Source: Eubacterium sp.
GTDB taxonomy: Bacteria > Bacillota > Clostridia > Lachnospirales > Lachnospiraceae
Reading direction: 5' to 3'
Length of the DNA: 64,000 bases
Assembly (NCBI GenBank): GCA_017539165.1
Contig: JAFYHN010000027.1
Span: 38,179-102,178, forward strand
Part shown: positions 42,512 through 52,521 of the stretch, piece after piece
Numbering within the stretch: position 1 is the stretch's first letter
How the letters are laid out: the number at the start of each line of letters is the position of its first letter
The notes under the pieces: model-generated
The model's database searches: none
What the model saw: only the letters and a program-made list of their open reading frames with translations
What the model was told of the DNA's origin: nothing
Program-made: the position numbers and the translations under genes

Positions 42512-43579
42512 ATGAGACCTAATCTACATTTTACTCCACCAAAAGGGTGGATGAATGATCCTAATGGTTTAGTTTATTATAATAATAGGTACCACCTGTT
42601 TTATCAGCATAATCCGTATTCCTGTGAATGGGATTCTATGCATTGGGGACATGCAGTTTCTGATGATCTGATTCGTTGGGAGCATCTTCCTATTGCGCTT
42701 GTTCCTGATGAGGATGGAGATATTTTCTCTGGGAGTTGTATAGTTGATAAGAATAATGTGAGTGGCTTTGGAACTGAGGAGTCACCAGCACTCCTGGCTT
42801 TCTATACATCACATCATCCGTCAACTTTGCGAGAAGAACAGTGTCTTGCGATAAGTAATGACGGAGTACATTTTACAAAGTATGAATTAAATCCCATAAT
42901 CCCCGGAACAGCTCATACACCGGCCCGAGATCCTTTTGTTTTCGAAAATGATATCCTAGGCGGTTACACTATGTGTTTCACGACAGAAGATTCTATAAGA
43001 TTTTATCATTCAGAAGATCTTCTGAACTGGGAAGAAACAGGAATATTTACACTCCCTCAGAATGTATTTCAGGGAATGATAGAATGTCCGGCGATATTCA
43101 GATGTGATAATCATTATGTATTAATGATGAGTATGGATATTCCTGAAACAGAATATAAAAAGTTTCCTGTTGATGTAGTGCAGCATAACAGGTTGATGCA
43201 GTACCTTATAGGTGAGTTTGATGGGAATACATTTGTCATAACGGAAGAACCTACGCATCCTCTCCTTGTAGATGAAGGGTGTGAGTTTTATGCTGGAACG
43301 ATCTTTAATAATGTTGATGATACTATACTCATGGCATGGCTGGGAAATTCTGAAAAATGTATGAGTATCCCAACTGAAAAAGAGGGGTTCAGGGGAGTGC
43401 TGAGTTTCCCAAGAAAATTGTCAGTAGTTGATACTAAAGAGGGATATAGATTAAAGCATGAATTTTATCCTGATTTAAGTAATGATACTTCGGATGGAAA
43501 AGAGATATCAGATGTTTTCGTTTTAGAGAAAATATCTGCAGATGGATTAAAAGCATCGACGAATGTGATTGATATATAA
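42512..43579 (+). CDS. GH32 beta-fructosidase (sucrose/fructan hydrolase)
   Basis: 355 residues. All three GH32 catalytic signatures are present: WMNDPNG with nucleophile D16, RDP (139-141, transition-state stabiliser) and EC with acid/base E191. It would hydrolyse sucrose, sucrose-6-phosphate or fructo-oligosaccharides. There is no signal peptide, so it is cytoplasmic. The beta-propeller is complete but the C-terminal beta-sandwich is largely missing compared with typical enzymes of about 480 residues. CAAGGAGGA precedes the ATG. Confidence 0.92.
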   Translation: MRPNLHFTPPKGWMNDPNGLVYYNNRYHLFYQHNPYSCEWDSMHWGHAVSDDLIRWEHLPIALVPDEDGDIFSGSCIVDKNNVSGFGTEESPALLAFYTSHHPSTLREEQCLAISNDGVHFTKYELNPIIPGTAHTPARDPFVFENDILGGYTMCFTTEDSIRFYHSEDLLNWEETGIFTLPQNVFQGMIECPAIFRCDNHYVLMMSMDIPETEYKKFPVDVVQHNRLMQYLIGEFDGNTFVITEEPTHPLLVDEGCEFYAGTIFNNVDDTILMAWLGNSEKCMSIPTEKEGFRGVLSFPRKLSVVDTKEGYRLKHEFYPDLSNDTSDGKEISDVFVLEKISADGLKASTNVIDI

Positions 43580-43667
43580 ATTATTCTGCTTGCTTATTTC
43601 CTCAATTCTTGTCATAATGGCGGTAAAGGTAACTAAAATATTTTAGTTGTTTTTGTGGGGGAAAACT

Positions 43668-44711
43668 ATGAAAAAAAATAGGTTTACAGTTTTAATCATA
43701 TTAATACTGTTTATATTCAGTTCTTGTTCAAAGAAGGAATCTGAGGGAAATCAGAAACAGGAACAGGCTATACCTGATTTTGCTCCGCTCACTGAGATTG
43801 TTGAAGGGCGCAGTGATATTTACCTTATCACCAAGGTTCTGGATAGCAACTATTGGGATGTTGTTGTAAAAGGGGCGAAAGAAGCTGGGGAGGAGTTTGG
43901 TTGTAACGTCTATTTTAGTGGGACGTATAATGAGATGGATTGGCAGAATCAGGAAAAACTTCTTGATAAATGTGTCAGTCTCGGTGCGGATGCTATAATA
44001 CTTGCTCCGGACGATTCAATCGAACTCGCACCAAAGATAGAAGAGATACATTCACAAAATATTCCTATCATATTGGTTGATACAGCAGCCAATACAGATG
44101 GTTATGATATCTGTTATATGACTGATAATCTTCTTGCGGGAAATGAAGCCGCACAGGAGATGTTAAATCAGTTCCATTCTTTAGGTTTCTCTAATAATGA
44201 TGAGATTACCGTCGGAATTCTGGTCGGTTCGGCCACTTCTCAAACTATAAATGAACGACTTGCCGGTTTTTATCAATACTGGTCTTTGAATGCTCCGGAT
44301 TCATGGACTATCATATCTGATATTAAGAATTGTAACGGCGATATACAACTTGGTGATGAGCTTATTGAATCACTATTAGATGATTATCCTAATCTTAAAG
44401 GACTATATGGCACCAATAACGGCCCTACAAAGGCACTTGCTCAGGTGGTATCTGAACACGAACGTAATGATATAGTTTTAGTTGGATTTGACTATTCTGA
44501 CGAGATCAAGTCTCTGGTAGAATCCCCTGATTATCATGCATCGACAATACTGCAGCGACAGTATTTTATGAGCTATAAAGGTGTTCAATCTGCACTTGGA
44601 TTGATCAATGGTTCTTCGATAGATATCAGGTTCGAAGATACCGGCGTAGTAACAGTAAATAATAAAAATCTGTCAGACCCTGAAGTGAAGTCTGTGATAG
44701 AGAATAATTAA
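43668..44711 (+). CDS. Sugar-binding lipoprotein (ribose/LacI-type periplasmic fold)
   Basis: 347 residues. The signal peptide ends in a lipobox FIFSSC. The mature part is a type 1 periplasmic-binding fold (ITKVLDSNYWDVVVKGAKEA, DAIILAPDDS, IPIILVDTAA, GLYGTNNGPTKALAQVV, DIVLVGFDYS). No ABC permease or ATPase accompanies it. Instead a membrane diguanylate cyclase gene starts 4 bases after its stop, so it probably works as a sensor subunit. GTGGGGG precedes the ATG at 43668. Confidence 0.9.
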   Translation: MKKNRFTVLIILILFIFSSCSKKESEGNQKQEQAIPDFAPLTEIVEGRSDIYLITKVLDSNYWDVVVKGAKEAGEEFGCNVYFSGTYNEMDWQNQEKLLDKCVSLGADAIILAPDDSIELAPKIEEIHSQNIPIILVDTAANTDGYDICYMTDNLLAGNEAAQEMLNQFHSLGFSNNDEITVGILVGSATSQTINERLAGFYQYWSLNAPDSWTIISDIKNCNGDIQLGDELIESLLDDYPNLKGLYGTNNGPTKALAQVVSEHERNDIVLVGFDYSDEIKSLVESPDYHASTILQRQYFMSYKGVQSALGLINGSSIDIRFEDTGVVTVNNKNLSDPEVKSVIENN

Positions 44712-44715
44712 GCCT

Positions 44716-46215
44716 ATGAATAATAAAAATGAACTCAAATATTTAAAAGGTGGACGATCTTTTTATATTACATTGATCGTATGTATGATTGTCTTTTTGG
44801 GTGCGATCACTATTCTGATCTTGGCATTCAATCTTCTTATCATGCAGCATGATGAGAAACTGTCGGGAGAAATATGTACTCTTGTGTCTGAGAAGATGAG
44901 TAATTCGCTTTCGATACTAACGGATTCGACTCAGGAGGTTTCTTCTGTGCTTTCAGCTCAGGATTTTGATTCTCCTGAAGAGATATATGAAGTATTAAAA
45001 GACTATGAAGGAACAAAGATTATCAGTGTCGGTTTTATCGACGAAGATGATAAGCTTTATATGTCAGAGACAGAAGAAAAGGAATTCGAGAAATGGAATC
45101 TTCTTGATACAGCAAAGAAGGCGGATCCTGTGTCGATTTCTGCGCCATATCGTTCTACAAGAATTGGTCAGCCTGTTATAACTCTTTTTACTGATTTTGA
45201 ATATGGGAACTCTCGTCATGGATATATGTTTATGACCTATCTTTTCAGTTCACTTCAGGAAGTTGCAGTTACTCAATCTCTGACAAATGATATCGAAATC
45301 TGGCTTATGGATGCAAAGTCTGCCAATATAATCCAGTGTGTAGGAAGTGACATGCATGCATCAGGAAGTTGGGCAAATGCGTATCTGGCAATGCAGAATA
45401 TTAATTCAGAGAATAAAGCAGACTATGATCTGTGGTATTATAAGATGGTTACCGGAGTACCAAGTGCTGCAGTAAGCTATAAGATTGAAGATACATTTTA
45501 CTCTCAGTTCTGCTCGTCTATTGAACACATGCCGGGATGGTATGTTGTAGTGCGTATACCGAGTAGTGCTCTGTCAGCAACTATGAAAACGTTTCGTAAT
45601 TACGTAATCATATTTATTTTGGTGCTTCTTAATATTGTATTTATACTTGTATCCCTTATGTACATCTCATGGAAGAGGGAGAGTAGAATGCTTAGTCAGC
45701 TTTCTATCAATGATCCGCTCACGGGAGTGCTTAATCGCCGTGCGTTTGAACTGGCTGCGGAGAAGATGATTTCCGATTCAAAAGAAGCGGCTATCATGTT
45801 TTTTGATATAGATTATTTTAAGCAGGTAAATGACACCTTTGGACACGACACTGGTGATAAGTTACTTGTGGCATTTTCAAATGCGCTTAAAAAGAATTTT
45901 TCAGAAATAGGCCTTGTGTCCCGTTATGGCGGTGATGAGTTTGTAGTACTAGCACATATGGATTCAAAAGAACAGATTACAGAGTTGTTGAAACAGGCTA
46001 AGGATGATGTGCATGCTATCAAACTTGGCGATGATAAAGAAGGTGAGTCGGAGACAAAAGACTTCCTGATAAGTTTCAGTGCGGGTGTTGCAAGTTATCC
46101 TCAGGATGCATCTTCACTTGATGAACTTCAGAAATGTGCCGATTCTGCACTATACACTGTAAAAGAAAGAGGACGAAATGATTATCTTTGGTACAGTCCG
46201 TCCTTTGAAGAGTAG
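44716..46215 (+). CDS. Membrane diguanylate cyclase with extracytoplasmic sensor
   Basis: 499 residues. TM1 is at about 15-42, a 250-residue Cache-like sensor at about 43-292, TM2 at about 296-319, then the GGDEF domain (330-490) with RYGGDEF (405-409). The domain opens with DPLTGVLNRRAF and has FFDIDYFKQVND. No RxxD inhibitory site is evident. It would make cyclic di-GMP from GTP in response to an external cue. It directly follows a sugar-binding lipoprotein and a GH32 gene, suggesting fructan or fructose sensing. Confidence 0.93.
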   Translation: MNNKNELKYLKGGRSFYITLIVCMIVFLGAITILILAFNLLIMQHDEKLSGEICTLVSEKMSNSLSILTDSTQEVSSVLSAQDFDSPEEIYEVLKDYEGTKIISVGFIDEDDKLYMSETEEKEFEKWNLLDTAKKADPVSISAPYRSTRIGQPVITLFTDFEYGNSRHGYMFMTYLFSSLQEVAVTQSLTNDIEIWLMDAKSANIIQCVGSDMHASGSWANAYLAMQNINSENKADYDLWYYKMVTGVPSAAVSYKIEDTFYSQFCSSIEHMPGWYVVVRIPSSALSATMKTFRNYVIIFILVLLNIVFILVSLMYISWKRESRMLSQLSINDPLTGVLNRRAFELAAEKMISDSKEAAIMFFDIDYFKQVNDTFGHDTGDKLLVAFSNALKKNFSEIGLVSRYGGDEFVVLAHMDSKEQITELLKQAKDDVHAIKLGDDKEGESETKDFLISFSAGVASYPQDASSLDELQKCADSALYTVKERGRNDYLWYSPSFEE

Positions 46216-46274
46216 ATTTCTTTTATAAGAATCCAAAATGGCTAACAGCATCATTGATAAATCAAAATTGGGGG

Positions 46275-46302
46275 TTGATTTTAATCTGTATTGTGTTATC
46301 AT
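46275..46302 (+). promoter_or_regulatory. Promoter of the T-box/thrS transcript
   Basis: TTGATT (46275-46280), 16 bases, TATCAT (46297-46302), just upstream of the leader. Confidence 0.5.
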
Positions 46303-46314
46303 GTAATGCATCAT

Positions 46315-46612
46315 TATCTTGAATATAGAAGTATTAAACTGTTGACGAGAAGAGTAAGTCATGGGAACGGTAACAGAGAGGAATACATTTGCTGAGAGTA
46401 TTCTGATCGGGATATGACTGAAAACTAACTCTGAGGGATCTTGAGTAGGTTTGTGCGATTCGATAGTGAATGGCGAGAATTGAAATGGATACGGTGATTC
46501 CGTTATCATCATTAATGAGAGGCATATTTGAATGATGAATATGCAATAAGGGTGGAACCGCGTAGAGATTACGTCCCTTGTACCGCAGTTATGTGGTACA
46601 AGGGGCTTTTAT
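46315..46612 (+). promoter_or_regulatory. T-box riboswitch controlling thrS
   Basis: The conserved T-box sequence AAGGGTGGAACCGCG lies at 46548-46562. The terminator stem follows: CCCTTGTACC (46575-46584) pairs with GGTACAAGGG (46595-46604), then CTTTT. Stem I shows the AGAAGAGTAAG-type start near 46345. Uncharged tRNA-Thr binding should favour the antiterminator and thrS expression. I did not resolve the specifier codon with certainty. Confidence 0.9.
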
Positions 46613-46654
46613 ATTTTATAGACTGAAAAGAAATATTTATACGGATGAACAGAT

Positions 46655-48472
46655 ATGAGCGATAAGGACGAGAAGAGAGAATATTTTCTCAGCGTGTACA
46701 GACATTCTCTGGCACACATCATGGCTAAGGCTGTAATGGAGATCTTTGGAAAGGAAAATGTACAGATAGCGATCGGCCCTCAGATTGATGACGGTTTCTA
46801 TTATGATTTTATGCTTCCAAGAACAATCACAACAGATGATTATAAGACTATAGAAGACAAGATGCGCGAGATTCTCAAGCGTCGTGAAGACTGGACATGT
46901 AAAGAGGTTTCAGCTGATGAAGCTCTTGAGATATTCAAGGGGCAGAAATATAAGGAAGAACTTATAAATGATCTTCCTGAAGGTGAGAAGATCACTATTT
47001 ACTATACAGGTGATGACTTCGTGGATCTTTGCCGCGGACCTCATATCAGCAACTCACAGGAACTTATGAATACTGCATTCAAAGTTAAGTCTGCGTCAGG
47101 TTCATACTGGAGAGGTAGTGAGAAGAATGACCAACTTCAGCGTATATACATGTATGCATTTCCATCAAAGCAGGAGCTCAAGGAACACCTTGACTTTGTA
47201 AAGGAAGCTATGGAACGTGATCACAAGAAGATTGGTCCTGAGCAGGAACTCTTCATGTTCGATGAGAGCGCACCTGGTATGCCATACTGGCTCCCTCGTG
47301 GATTTAAGATGTACAATGCAATCCTTAAGTTCTGGAGAGATCTTCATGACGAACATGGTTATCAGGAGATACTTGCTCCTGTTATCAACCACAAGAAACT
47401 TTGGGAGACATCAGGTCACTGGGGACACTACAAGGAGAATATGTTCCTTGTTACAACAGCAAATGTAGATGAAGAGACAGATAAGGAAGTTATTGATACA
47501 GACATTCAGTATGCTATCAAGCCAATGAACTGTCCTAATGCTATAAATGTTTACAAGAACGGACTTCACAGCTACAAAGAGCTGCCTATCCGTTACAGCG
47601 AGACACAGGTTATCCATCGTAGAGAGAAGAGTGGTGAGTTAAATGGACTCTTCCGTGTACAGATGTTCCATCAGGATGATGATCATACATTCCTTACAGA
47701 AGATATGATCGAGGATGAGATTGGCGATATCATGGACATCGCAAAGTACATCTATGAGACATTTGGTCTTACATACGAAGCAGAGCTTTCAACAAGACCT
47801 GATGATTTCATGGGAGCACCAGAGCTTTGGGATGCTGCCGAAGCTTCACTTAAGAGAATTCTGGATAAGAAGTACGGTGAAGGTGGATACGAGATCAACG
47901 AAGGAGACGGAGCATTCTACGGTCCTAAGATCGATCTCAAGATGAAGGACTGTATTGGCCGTGAGTGGCAGATGGGAACAATCCAGCTTGACTTCCAGCT
48001 TCCGCTTAACTTCGATCTTAGATATGTTGACGCAGACGGTTCTCAGAAGAGACCTGTTATGATTCACAGAGCTATCTTCGGATCATTTGAGAGATTTATT
48101 GGAATCCTCATCGAGAACTTCAAGGGTGTATTCCCATTCTGGATGTCACCATATCAGGTAGGTATCGTTCCTATCAGACCAGAGCATAATGAATATGCAA
48201 AGAAGGTTGAGAAGGCACTTCGTGCAGCAGGAATCAGAGTTGAAGCAGATTACTCTGATGAGAACATGAAGAACAAGATTAAAGGCTTTAAGAAGTACAA
48301 GGAGCCATATATCCTTATCCTTGGAGATAAAGAAGCTGCCGAGAATACAGTTTCCGTGAATGTACGTGGAAATAAACAGATGAATGGCATTGCTCTTGAT
48401 AAGTTTGTTGAGCTCTGCGTAAAGCAGGATAGAGAGCATTCTCTGGAGCTGATCGATTCTGTTCAGGAATAG
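46655..48472 (+). CDS. thrS: Threonyl-tRNA synthetase
   Basis: 605 residues. The N-terminal editing domain starts at once with HSLAH (17-21), followed by the class II catalytic core (MNCPNA zinc/active region, RYSETQVIHRREKSGELNGL) and the anticodon-binding domain (from about 500). The usual N-terminal TGS domain is absent, as in some clostridial ThrS forms. It charges tRNA-Thr with threonine and is under T-box control. A weak ACGGATGA-type site precedes the ATG. Confidence 0.97.
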   Translation: MSDKDEKREYFLSVYRHSLAHIMAKAVMEIFGKENVQIAIGPQIDDGFYYDFMLPRTITTDDYKTIEDKMREILKRREDWTCKEVSADEALEIFKGQKYKEELINDLPEGEKITIYYTGDDFVDLCRGPHISNSQELMNTAFKVKSASGSYWRGSEKNDQLQRIYMYAFPSKQELKEHLDFVKEAMERDHKKIGPEQELFMFDESAPGMPYWLPRGFKMYNAILKFWRDLHDEHGYQEILAPVINHKKLWETSGHWGHYKENMFLVTTANVDEETDKEVIDTDIQYAIKPMNCPNAINVYKNGLHSYKELPIRYSETQVIHRREKSGELNGLFRVQMFHQDDDHTFLTEDMIEDEIGDIMDIAKYIYETFGLTYEAELSTRPDDFMGAPELWDAAEASLKRILDKKYGEGGYEINEGDGAFYGPKIDLKMKDCIGREWQMGTIQLDFQLPLNFDLRYVDADGSQKRPVMIHRAIFGSFERFIGILIENFKGVFPFWMSPYQVGIVPIRPEHNEYAKKVEKALRAAGIRVEADYSDENMKNKIKGFKKYKEPYILILGDKEAAENTVSVNVRGNKQMNGIALDKFVELCVKQDREHSLELIDSVQE

Positions 48473-48652
48473 AAAATTTATGTATTGAGCCATTGGAGAC
48501 GTGTAAATACGTTTCCGTGGCTCAACACTTTTTGGACTTGCTTTTTGATGTGTTTTATCATATCATAATGACGTATATGTACTACTAAAATGTGGATTGG
48601 CATATGATTTTTGAAAGGTTAATAGAAAATATAAAGATATAGGGGATATAAC

Positions 48653-49123
48653 GTGGATAAAGAAAAAATCAGATTAATGACAAGGATCACCATGTACGAA
48701 GAAAAACAGGACATGAATGATCTTATTCTCAGTAGGTTTTATAAGGAAGACTATGTCAAATACGGCTGTCTTAAAACACTTGTAGTAACTACTATATGTT
48801 ACTGGCTGTGTGTAGCTGCATATATTCTTTTCAGACTTGATAAGTTTATGGAAGATATCAACAGCATGGACTACGTAAAGGTTATCGGTGGACTGATGAC
48901 CGGATATATAGTAGTCATGGTCGTATTCTATATATATGCTTTTATAGTATATAATTACAAATACTCCAAGGCAAAACCAAGACTCATTGCTTATAACAAG
49001 ATGCTTAAAAAGCTGATAAGGCTTTATGAGGCTGAAGAGGCACATGAAGATGTGCTTAAGGGCAGAGTAAAGGTTTATTCTGAGATTGGTGGAGATGATA
49101 ACGACGTACGGAGGATGAATTAA
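48653..49123 (+). CDS. Small membrane protein upstream of the cdaA operon
   Basis: 156 residues with two TM segments (about 43-62 and 85-108) and charged ends. No family recognised. GTG start at 48653 with AGGGGATA upstream. Its stop overlaps the start of the next membrane protein (TAATG), so they are coupled. Confidence 0.65.
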   Translation: MDKEKIRLMTRITMYEEKQDMNDLILSRFYKEDYVKYGCLKTLVVTTICYWLCVAAYILFRLDKFMEDINSMDYVKVIGGLMTGYIVVMVVFYIYAFIVYNYKYSKAKPRLIAYNKMLKKLIRLYEAEEAHEDVLKGRVKVYSEIGGDDNDVRRMN

Positions 49124-50346
49124 TGTCTGGATTATTAGAATTAAAGAATACTATAAGAGGGTTCTGCAGAAAGAAGGATGAGATCATATCACCTGCTTTC
49201 AGATTTATATGGTCGCTGATCATATTCATGTCCATACAGAAGCTTTTCAACTACTCATCTCTTGGAGCAAAAGCAGAAGTAACTATTCTGTTAGCTGTTT
49301 TATCAGCACTTCTTCCGGAAGGTTTTATGTTCTTTATGGCTGGTGCGCTTATTGCACTTCATTGTTTTAGCGTATCACCTATTGTAGGAGCAGTATTTGT
49401 TCTTCTTTTCGTAATCATGTACTGTACATATGTAAGATTCTTCCCGGATTATGCATATGCTTTACTTATCGTTCCAGTTTTCTATGTATTAAAGATTCCA
49501 TTTGCGGCTCCTATAGTTGTCGCAATCATTGTAGGAATCGGTGGAGCGGTTCCATCAGTGTTTGGTGTGATTCTTTATTATTTCTCAGAGTGTGTATCAA
49601 CAGTTAATCATGCACTTGCATCTGATAGCGAAGTTGATGTTATGGAAATAACAAAGCAGATTTCTGAAGTGTTTTTAAATAATAAGGAAATGTACACAGT
49701 ATGTGTTATTTTTGGTATGACTGTAATCGTAACTTCACTTCTTGCTAAGCTTACATTCGATTATGGAGTATATATTGCTATCGCAGCTGGAACTATTGTG
49801 AATATAATAGGTTCTATAGTTGCAGGAGCTATCACAGGAAAAGACGTAGATATGGGTCTTGTCCTTATTGGAAGTATTGTAGGAGCTCTTATAGCACTAG
49901 TTGTAAGATTTGGACAGGGTATACTTGACTATAAGCATGTGGAAAGAGTTCAGTTTGAAGATGATGATTATTACTATTATGTAAAAGCTGTACCTAAGAT
50001 AGATTCAGAAAAGAAGGATCATAATAAAAAATCTTTAGCTCAGGATCAATCTTCACTTATGACAGATCTTGATGAGATGGATAAGGAGATGGAGAAGCCG
50101 GAATTTAAAAGAACTCCTGAAAAGAAGTTTGTTCCTGATCTGTCACAGATGGCACAGACGCCTAGTGTGCCTGATATGATGGACATACCGGAATTCTCAG
50201 ATATACCAGAAATGTCTGGGTCACTTGATATTCCATCTGCAAATGAATCTAAGAAATCAGGACTTCATCTTGCATCTAATTCGGATTCAAACAGAAATCA
50301 TATCCAGATGCCGCCGGGATATAACGGCATGAATGATTTTCAGTAA
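49123..50346 (+). CDS. Polytopic membrane protein with cytoplasmic tail
   Basis: 407 residues. Seven or eight membrane helices lie in 25-270, and a hydrophilic, Met/Pro/Asp-rich tail of about 130 residues follows. No family recognised. Coupled to the gene upstream and 38 bases before cdaA; conserved placement next to cdaA elsewhere would suggest an envelope role, which I cannot test here. Confidence 0.7.
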   Translation: MSGLLELKNTIRGFCRKKDEIISPAFRFIWSLIIFMSIQKLFNYSSLGAKAEVTILLAVLSALLPEGFMFFMAGALIALHCFSVSPIVGAVFVLLFVIMYCTYVRFFPDYAYALLIVPVFYVLKIPFAAPIVVAIIVGIGGAVPSVFGVILYYFSECVSTVNHALASDSEVDVMEITKQISEVFLNNKEMYTVCVIFGMTVIVTSLLAKLTFDYGVYIAIAAGTIVNIIGSIVAGAITGKDVDMGLVLIGSIVGALIALVVRFGQGILDYKHVERVQFEDDDYYYYVKAVPKIDSEKKDHNKKSLAQDQSSLMTDLDEMDKEMEKPEFKRTPEKKFVPDLSQMAQTPSVPDMMDIPEFSDIPEMSGSLDIPSANESKKSGLHLASNSDSNRNHIQMPPGYNGMNDFQ

Positions 50347-50384
50347 ATAAACTAATAGGCTGCATCAGGTAAGACAGGAGATAT

Positions 50385-51251
50385 ATGGAAACTTTATGGA
50401 CAAACATCCAATCATATCTGGGAGAGTTTTATTTCCCAGATATAAAATGGACGGATGTTATTGACATTTTGATAATTGCATATGTACTATATCGAGTCCT
50501 TTTGTGGATTAAAACGAGCCGGGCATGGACCCTTCTGAGGGGTATTCTTGTTGTGGCTCTTTTTCTGCTTATTGCGGTGATTTTCAGATTCAATACTATC
50601 GTATGGATTGCAAAGAACCTTATAAATGTCTTCCTTCTTACTACGATCATTTTGTTCCAGCCGGAACTTAGAAGAGCGTTGGATGAACTGGGACGAAAGA
50701 GGATATTTTCAAAATTGTTCAATTTTGATATGCCAAAGGTTCTCGAGGAAAACAGCCTGAATGATAAGTCGATATATGAACTCGTTAAGACTTCGATGAA
50801 ACTATCAAAAGAAAAGATAGGAGCTCTTATGGTTATAGAGCATGAGACTCCTCTTGGTGAATACATTAATACGGGAATAAGCCTTGATGCTACTCTAACA
50901 CATCAGCTGCTTATTAATATATTTGAGAAGAATACACCACTCCATGACGGAGCCGTTATCGTGAAGAATAACAGAGTAGTAGCAGCTACTTGTTATTTGC
51001 CGCTTACGGAAAGAAGAGATATAGCAAAATCTCTCGGAACAAGACACAGAGCCGGATTAGGAATAAGTGAAGTTTCTGATAGTATGACTATTATCATTTC
51101 AGAAGAAACGGGTGGTATATCTGTTGCATTGGGTGGTACTCTGTATCAGGATCTTGATGAAGATGGTCTCAGAAAACAGTTATCAAAACTTCAGGTGGTA
51201 AAAGATGACAAAACTTCCAGAGTGAAGATCTTTGCGAAGGGAGGTCATTAG
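50385..51251 (+). CDS. cdaA: Diadenylate cyclase CdaA
   Basis: 288 residues: three TM segments (about 25-95), then the DAC domain (about 115-270) with the catalytic DGA (188-190) and RHR (220-222). It makes cyclic di-AMP from ATP, a signal for K+ and osmotic homeostasis and cell-wall integrity. ACAGGAGA precedes the ATG. cdaR follows 1 base after the stop, the conserved pair. Confidence 0.95.
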   Translation: METLWTNIQSYLGEFYFPDIKWTDVIDILIIAYVLYRVLLWIKTSRAWTLLRGILVVALFLLIAVIFRFNTIVWIAKNLINVFLLTTIILFQPELRRALDELGRKRIFSKLFNFDMPKVLEENSLNDKSIYELVKTSMKLSKEKIGALMVIEHETPLGEYINTGISLDATLTHQLLINIFEKNTPLHDGAVIVKNNRVVAATCYLPLTERRDIAKSLGTRHRAGLGISEVSDSMTIIISEETGGISVALGGTLYQDLDEDGLRKQLSKLQVVKDDKTSRVKIFAKGGH

Positions 51252-51252
51252 C

Positions 51253-52521
51253 ATGAATAAGAAAAAAGGTTTATTCGACCATATAGCACTTAAGATACTT
51301 GCATTATTGATATCATTTGTTCTCTGGATCGTAGTTACGAATATATCTAATCCTACGATAACCAAAACTATTAATGATATTCCGGTAAAAATGCTTAATG
51401 CAGAAACCATAGCCGGGGATAATAAGGTTTATGATATAACGGGTGGCAAGACAGTGAGTATCCTTGTAAAGGGGCCAAGATCTGTTGTTGAACCTATGGA
51501 AGAATCGAGCTTTGAAGCTACGGCAGATTTATCTAAACTATCTGTTGTGAATTCCACAACTATCGATGTTTATACAAGTTCATCTGTAAAAGCATCAGAT
51601 GCTAAGAAGATTGACATTATAGAGTTAAATCAATATGTAACGCTTTCTATTGAAGAGAAGGTAGAGAGAACTATTACTGTTGATGTAAAAACAATTGGAA
51701 AAGCTCCTAAGGGACGCGCTTTCGGTGAACCAATTGTGACGCCTGATGCTATCACAGTATCGGGACCGGCATCAGTTTTGGATGAAGTTGATGTAGCTCG
51801 TGCAGTTGTAGATATAGATGGCATTTCTGTGGATACAGTTAAGAATGTTGAAATAGGACTTACAGATAAAGTAGGAACTGCAATCGAAACAGATAATTTA
51901 GAACTATCTGTATCTGAAGTAGGAGTTGAAATTCCAGTTTATAAAACAAAGATGATTCCTGTAAATGTAGAAATACAGGGGGAACCAGCTGACGGATACA
52001 AGATAAAAAAACCTATACAGTATAATCCTTCAGAAATCCTTGTATGCGGTAAACAAGAGGACCTGGATAAAATAAAGTCAATAGATATAACTGACAGTAT
52101 TCAAAAGACAGATACGAAAAACATCGAGAAGAGTATAAATATTAACGACTATCTTCCTGATAACATATTTGCTGTTGACGAATCGCAGAATATGATGACG
52201 GTAGAAGCTAAGATAGGTCTAAATGTTAAGATTGAGAAGATGGTTGAAAAATCCATTTCCATTGAAAAAGACGATATTAATATAAAAAATAAAAAATCAA
52301 ATTATGACTATGTTATTACGGGACAAGACACCATTCAGATAAAACTATCAGGATTTGAGGAACATATAGCAGATATAACACTCGAACAGCTTGAGCCGTG
52401 TATCGATGTTGCGAATCTTGAGCCTGGTGAATATGAACTTGAAATTGAATTAAAAGATTCTGAAACGTTTGTTAAAAGTGGCACTTACACTGTAAATGTG
52501 GAGGTGAAAGAGAAAGAATGA
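51253..52521 (+). CDS. cdaR: CdaA regulator, YbbR-domain protein
   Basis: 422 residues. An N-terminal TM anchor (LKILALLISFVLWIVVTNIS) precedes about four extracytoplasmic YbbR repeats of 80-90 residues (for example VNVEIQGEPADGYKIKKPIQ). It modulates CdaA at the membrane. GGGAGGT lies inside the end of cdaA and fixes the ATG at 51253. In most Firmicutes glmM comes next; here a sirtuin gene overlaps the stop instead. Confidence 0.93.
   Translation: MNKKKGLFDHIALKILALLISFVLWIVVTNISNPTITKTINDIPVKMLNAETIAGDNKVYDITGGKTVSILVKGPRSVVEPMEESSFEATADLSKLSVVNSTTIDVYTSSSVKASDAKKIDIIELNQYVTLSIEEKVERTITVDVKTIGKAPKGRAFGEPIVTPDAITVSGPASVLDEVDVARAVVDIDGISVDTVKNVEIGLTDKVGTAIETDNLELSVSEVGVEIPVYKTKMIPVNVEIQGEPADGYKIKKPIQYNPSEILVCGKQEDLDKIKSIDITDSIQKTDTKNIEKSININDYLPDNIFAVDESQNMMTVEAKIGLNVKIEKMVEKSISIEKDDINIKNKKSNYDYVITGQDTIQIKLSGFEEHIADITLEQLEPCIDVANLEPGEYELEIELKDSETFVKSGTYTVNVEVKEKE

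Noticed and set aside
42306-42515. Plus-strand open frame of 69 codons after tRNA-Pro(AGG)
   Set aside because: It starts inside the tRNA and runs through its terminator, with no ribosome site.
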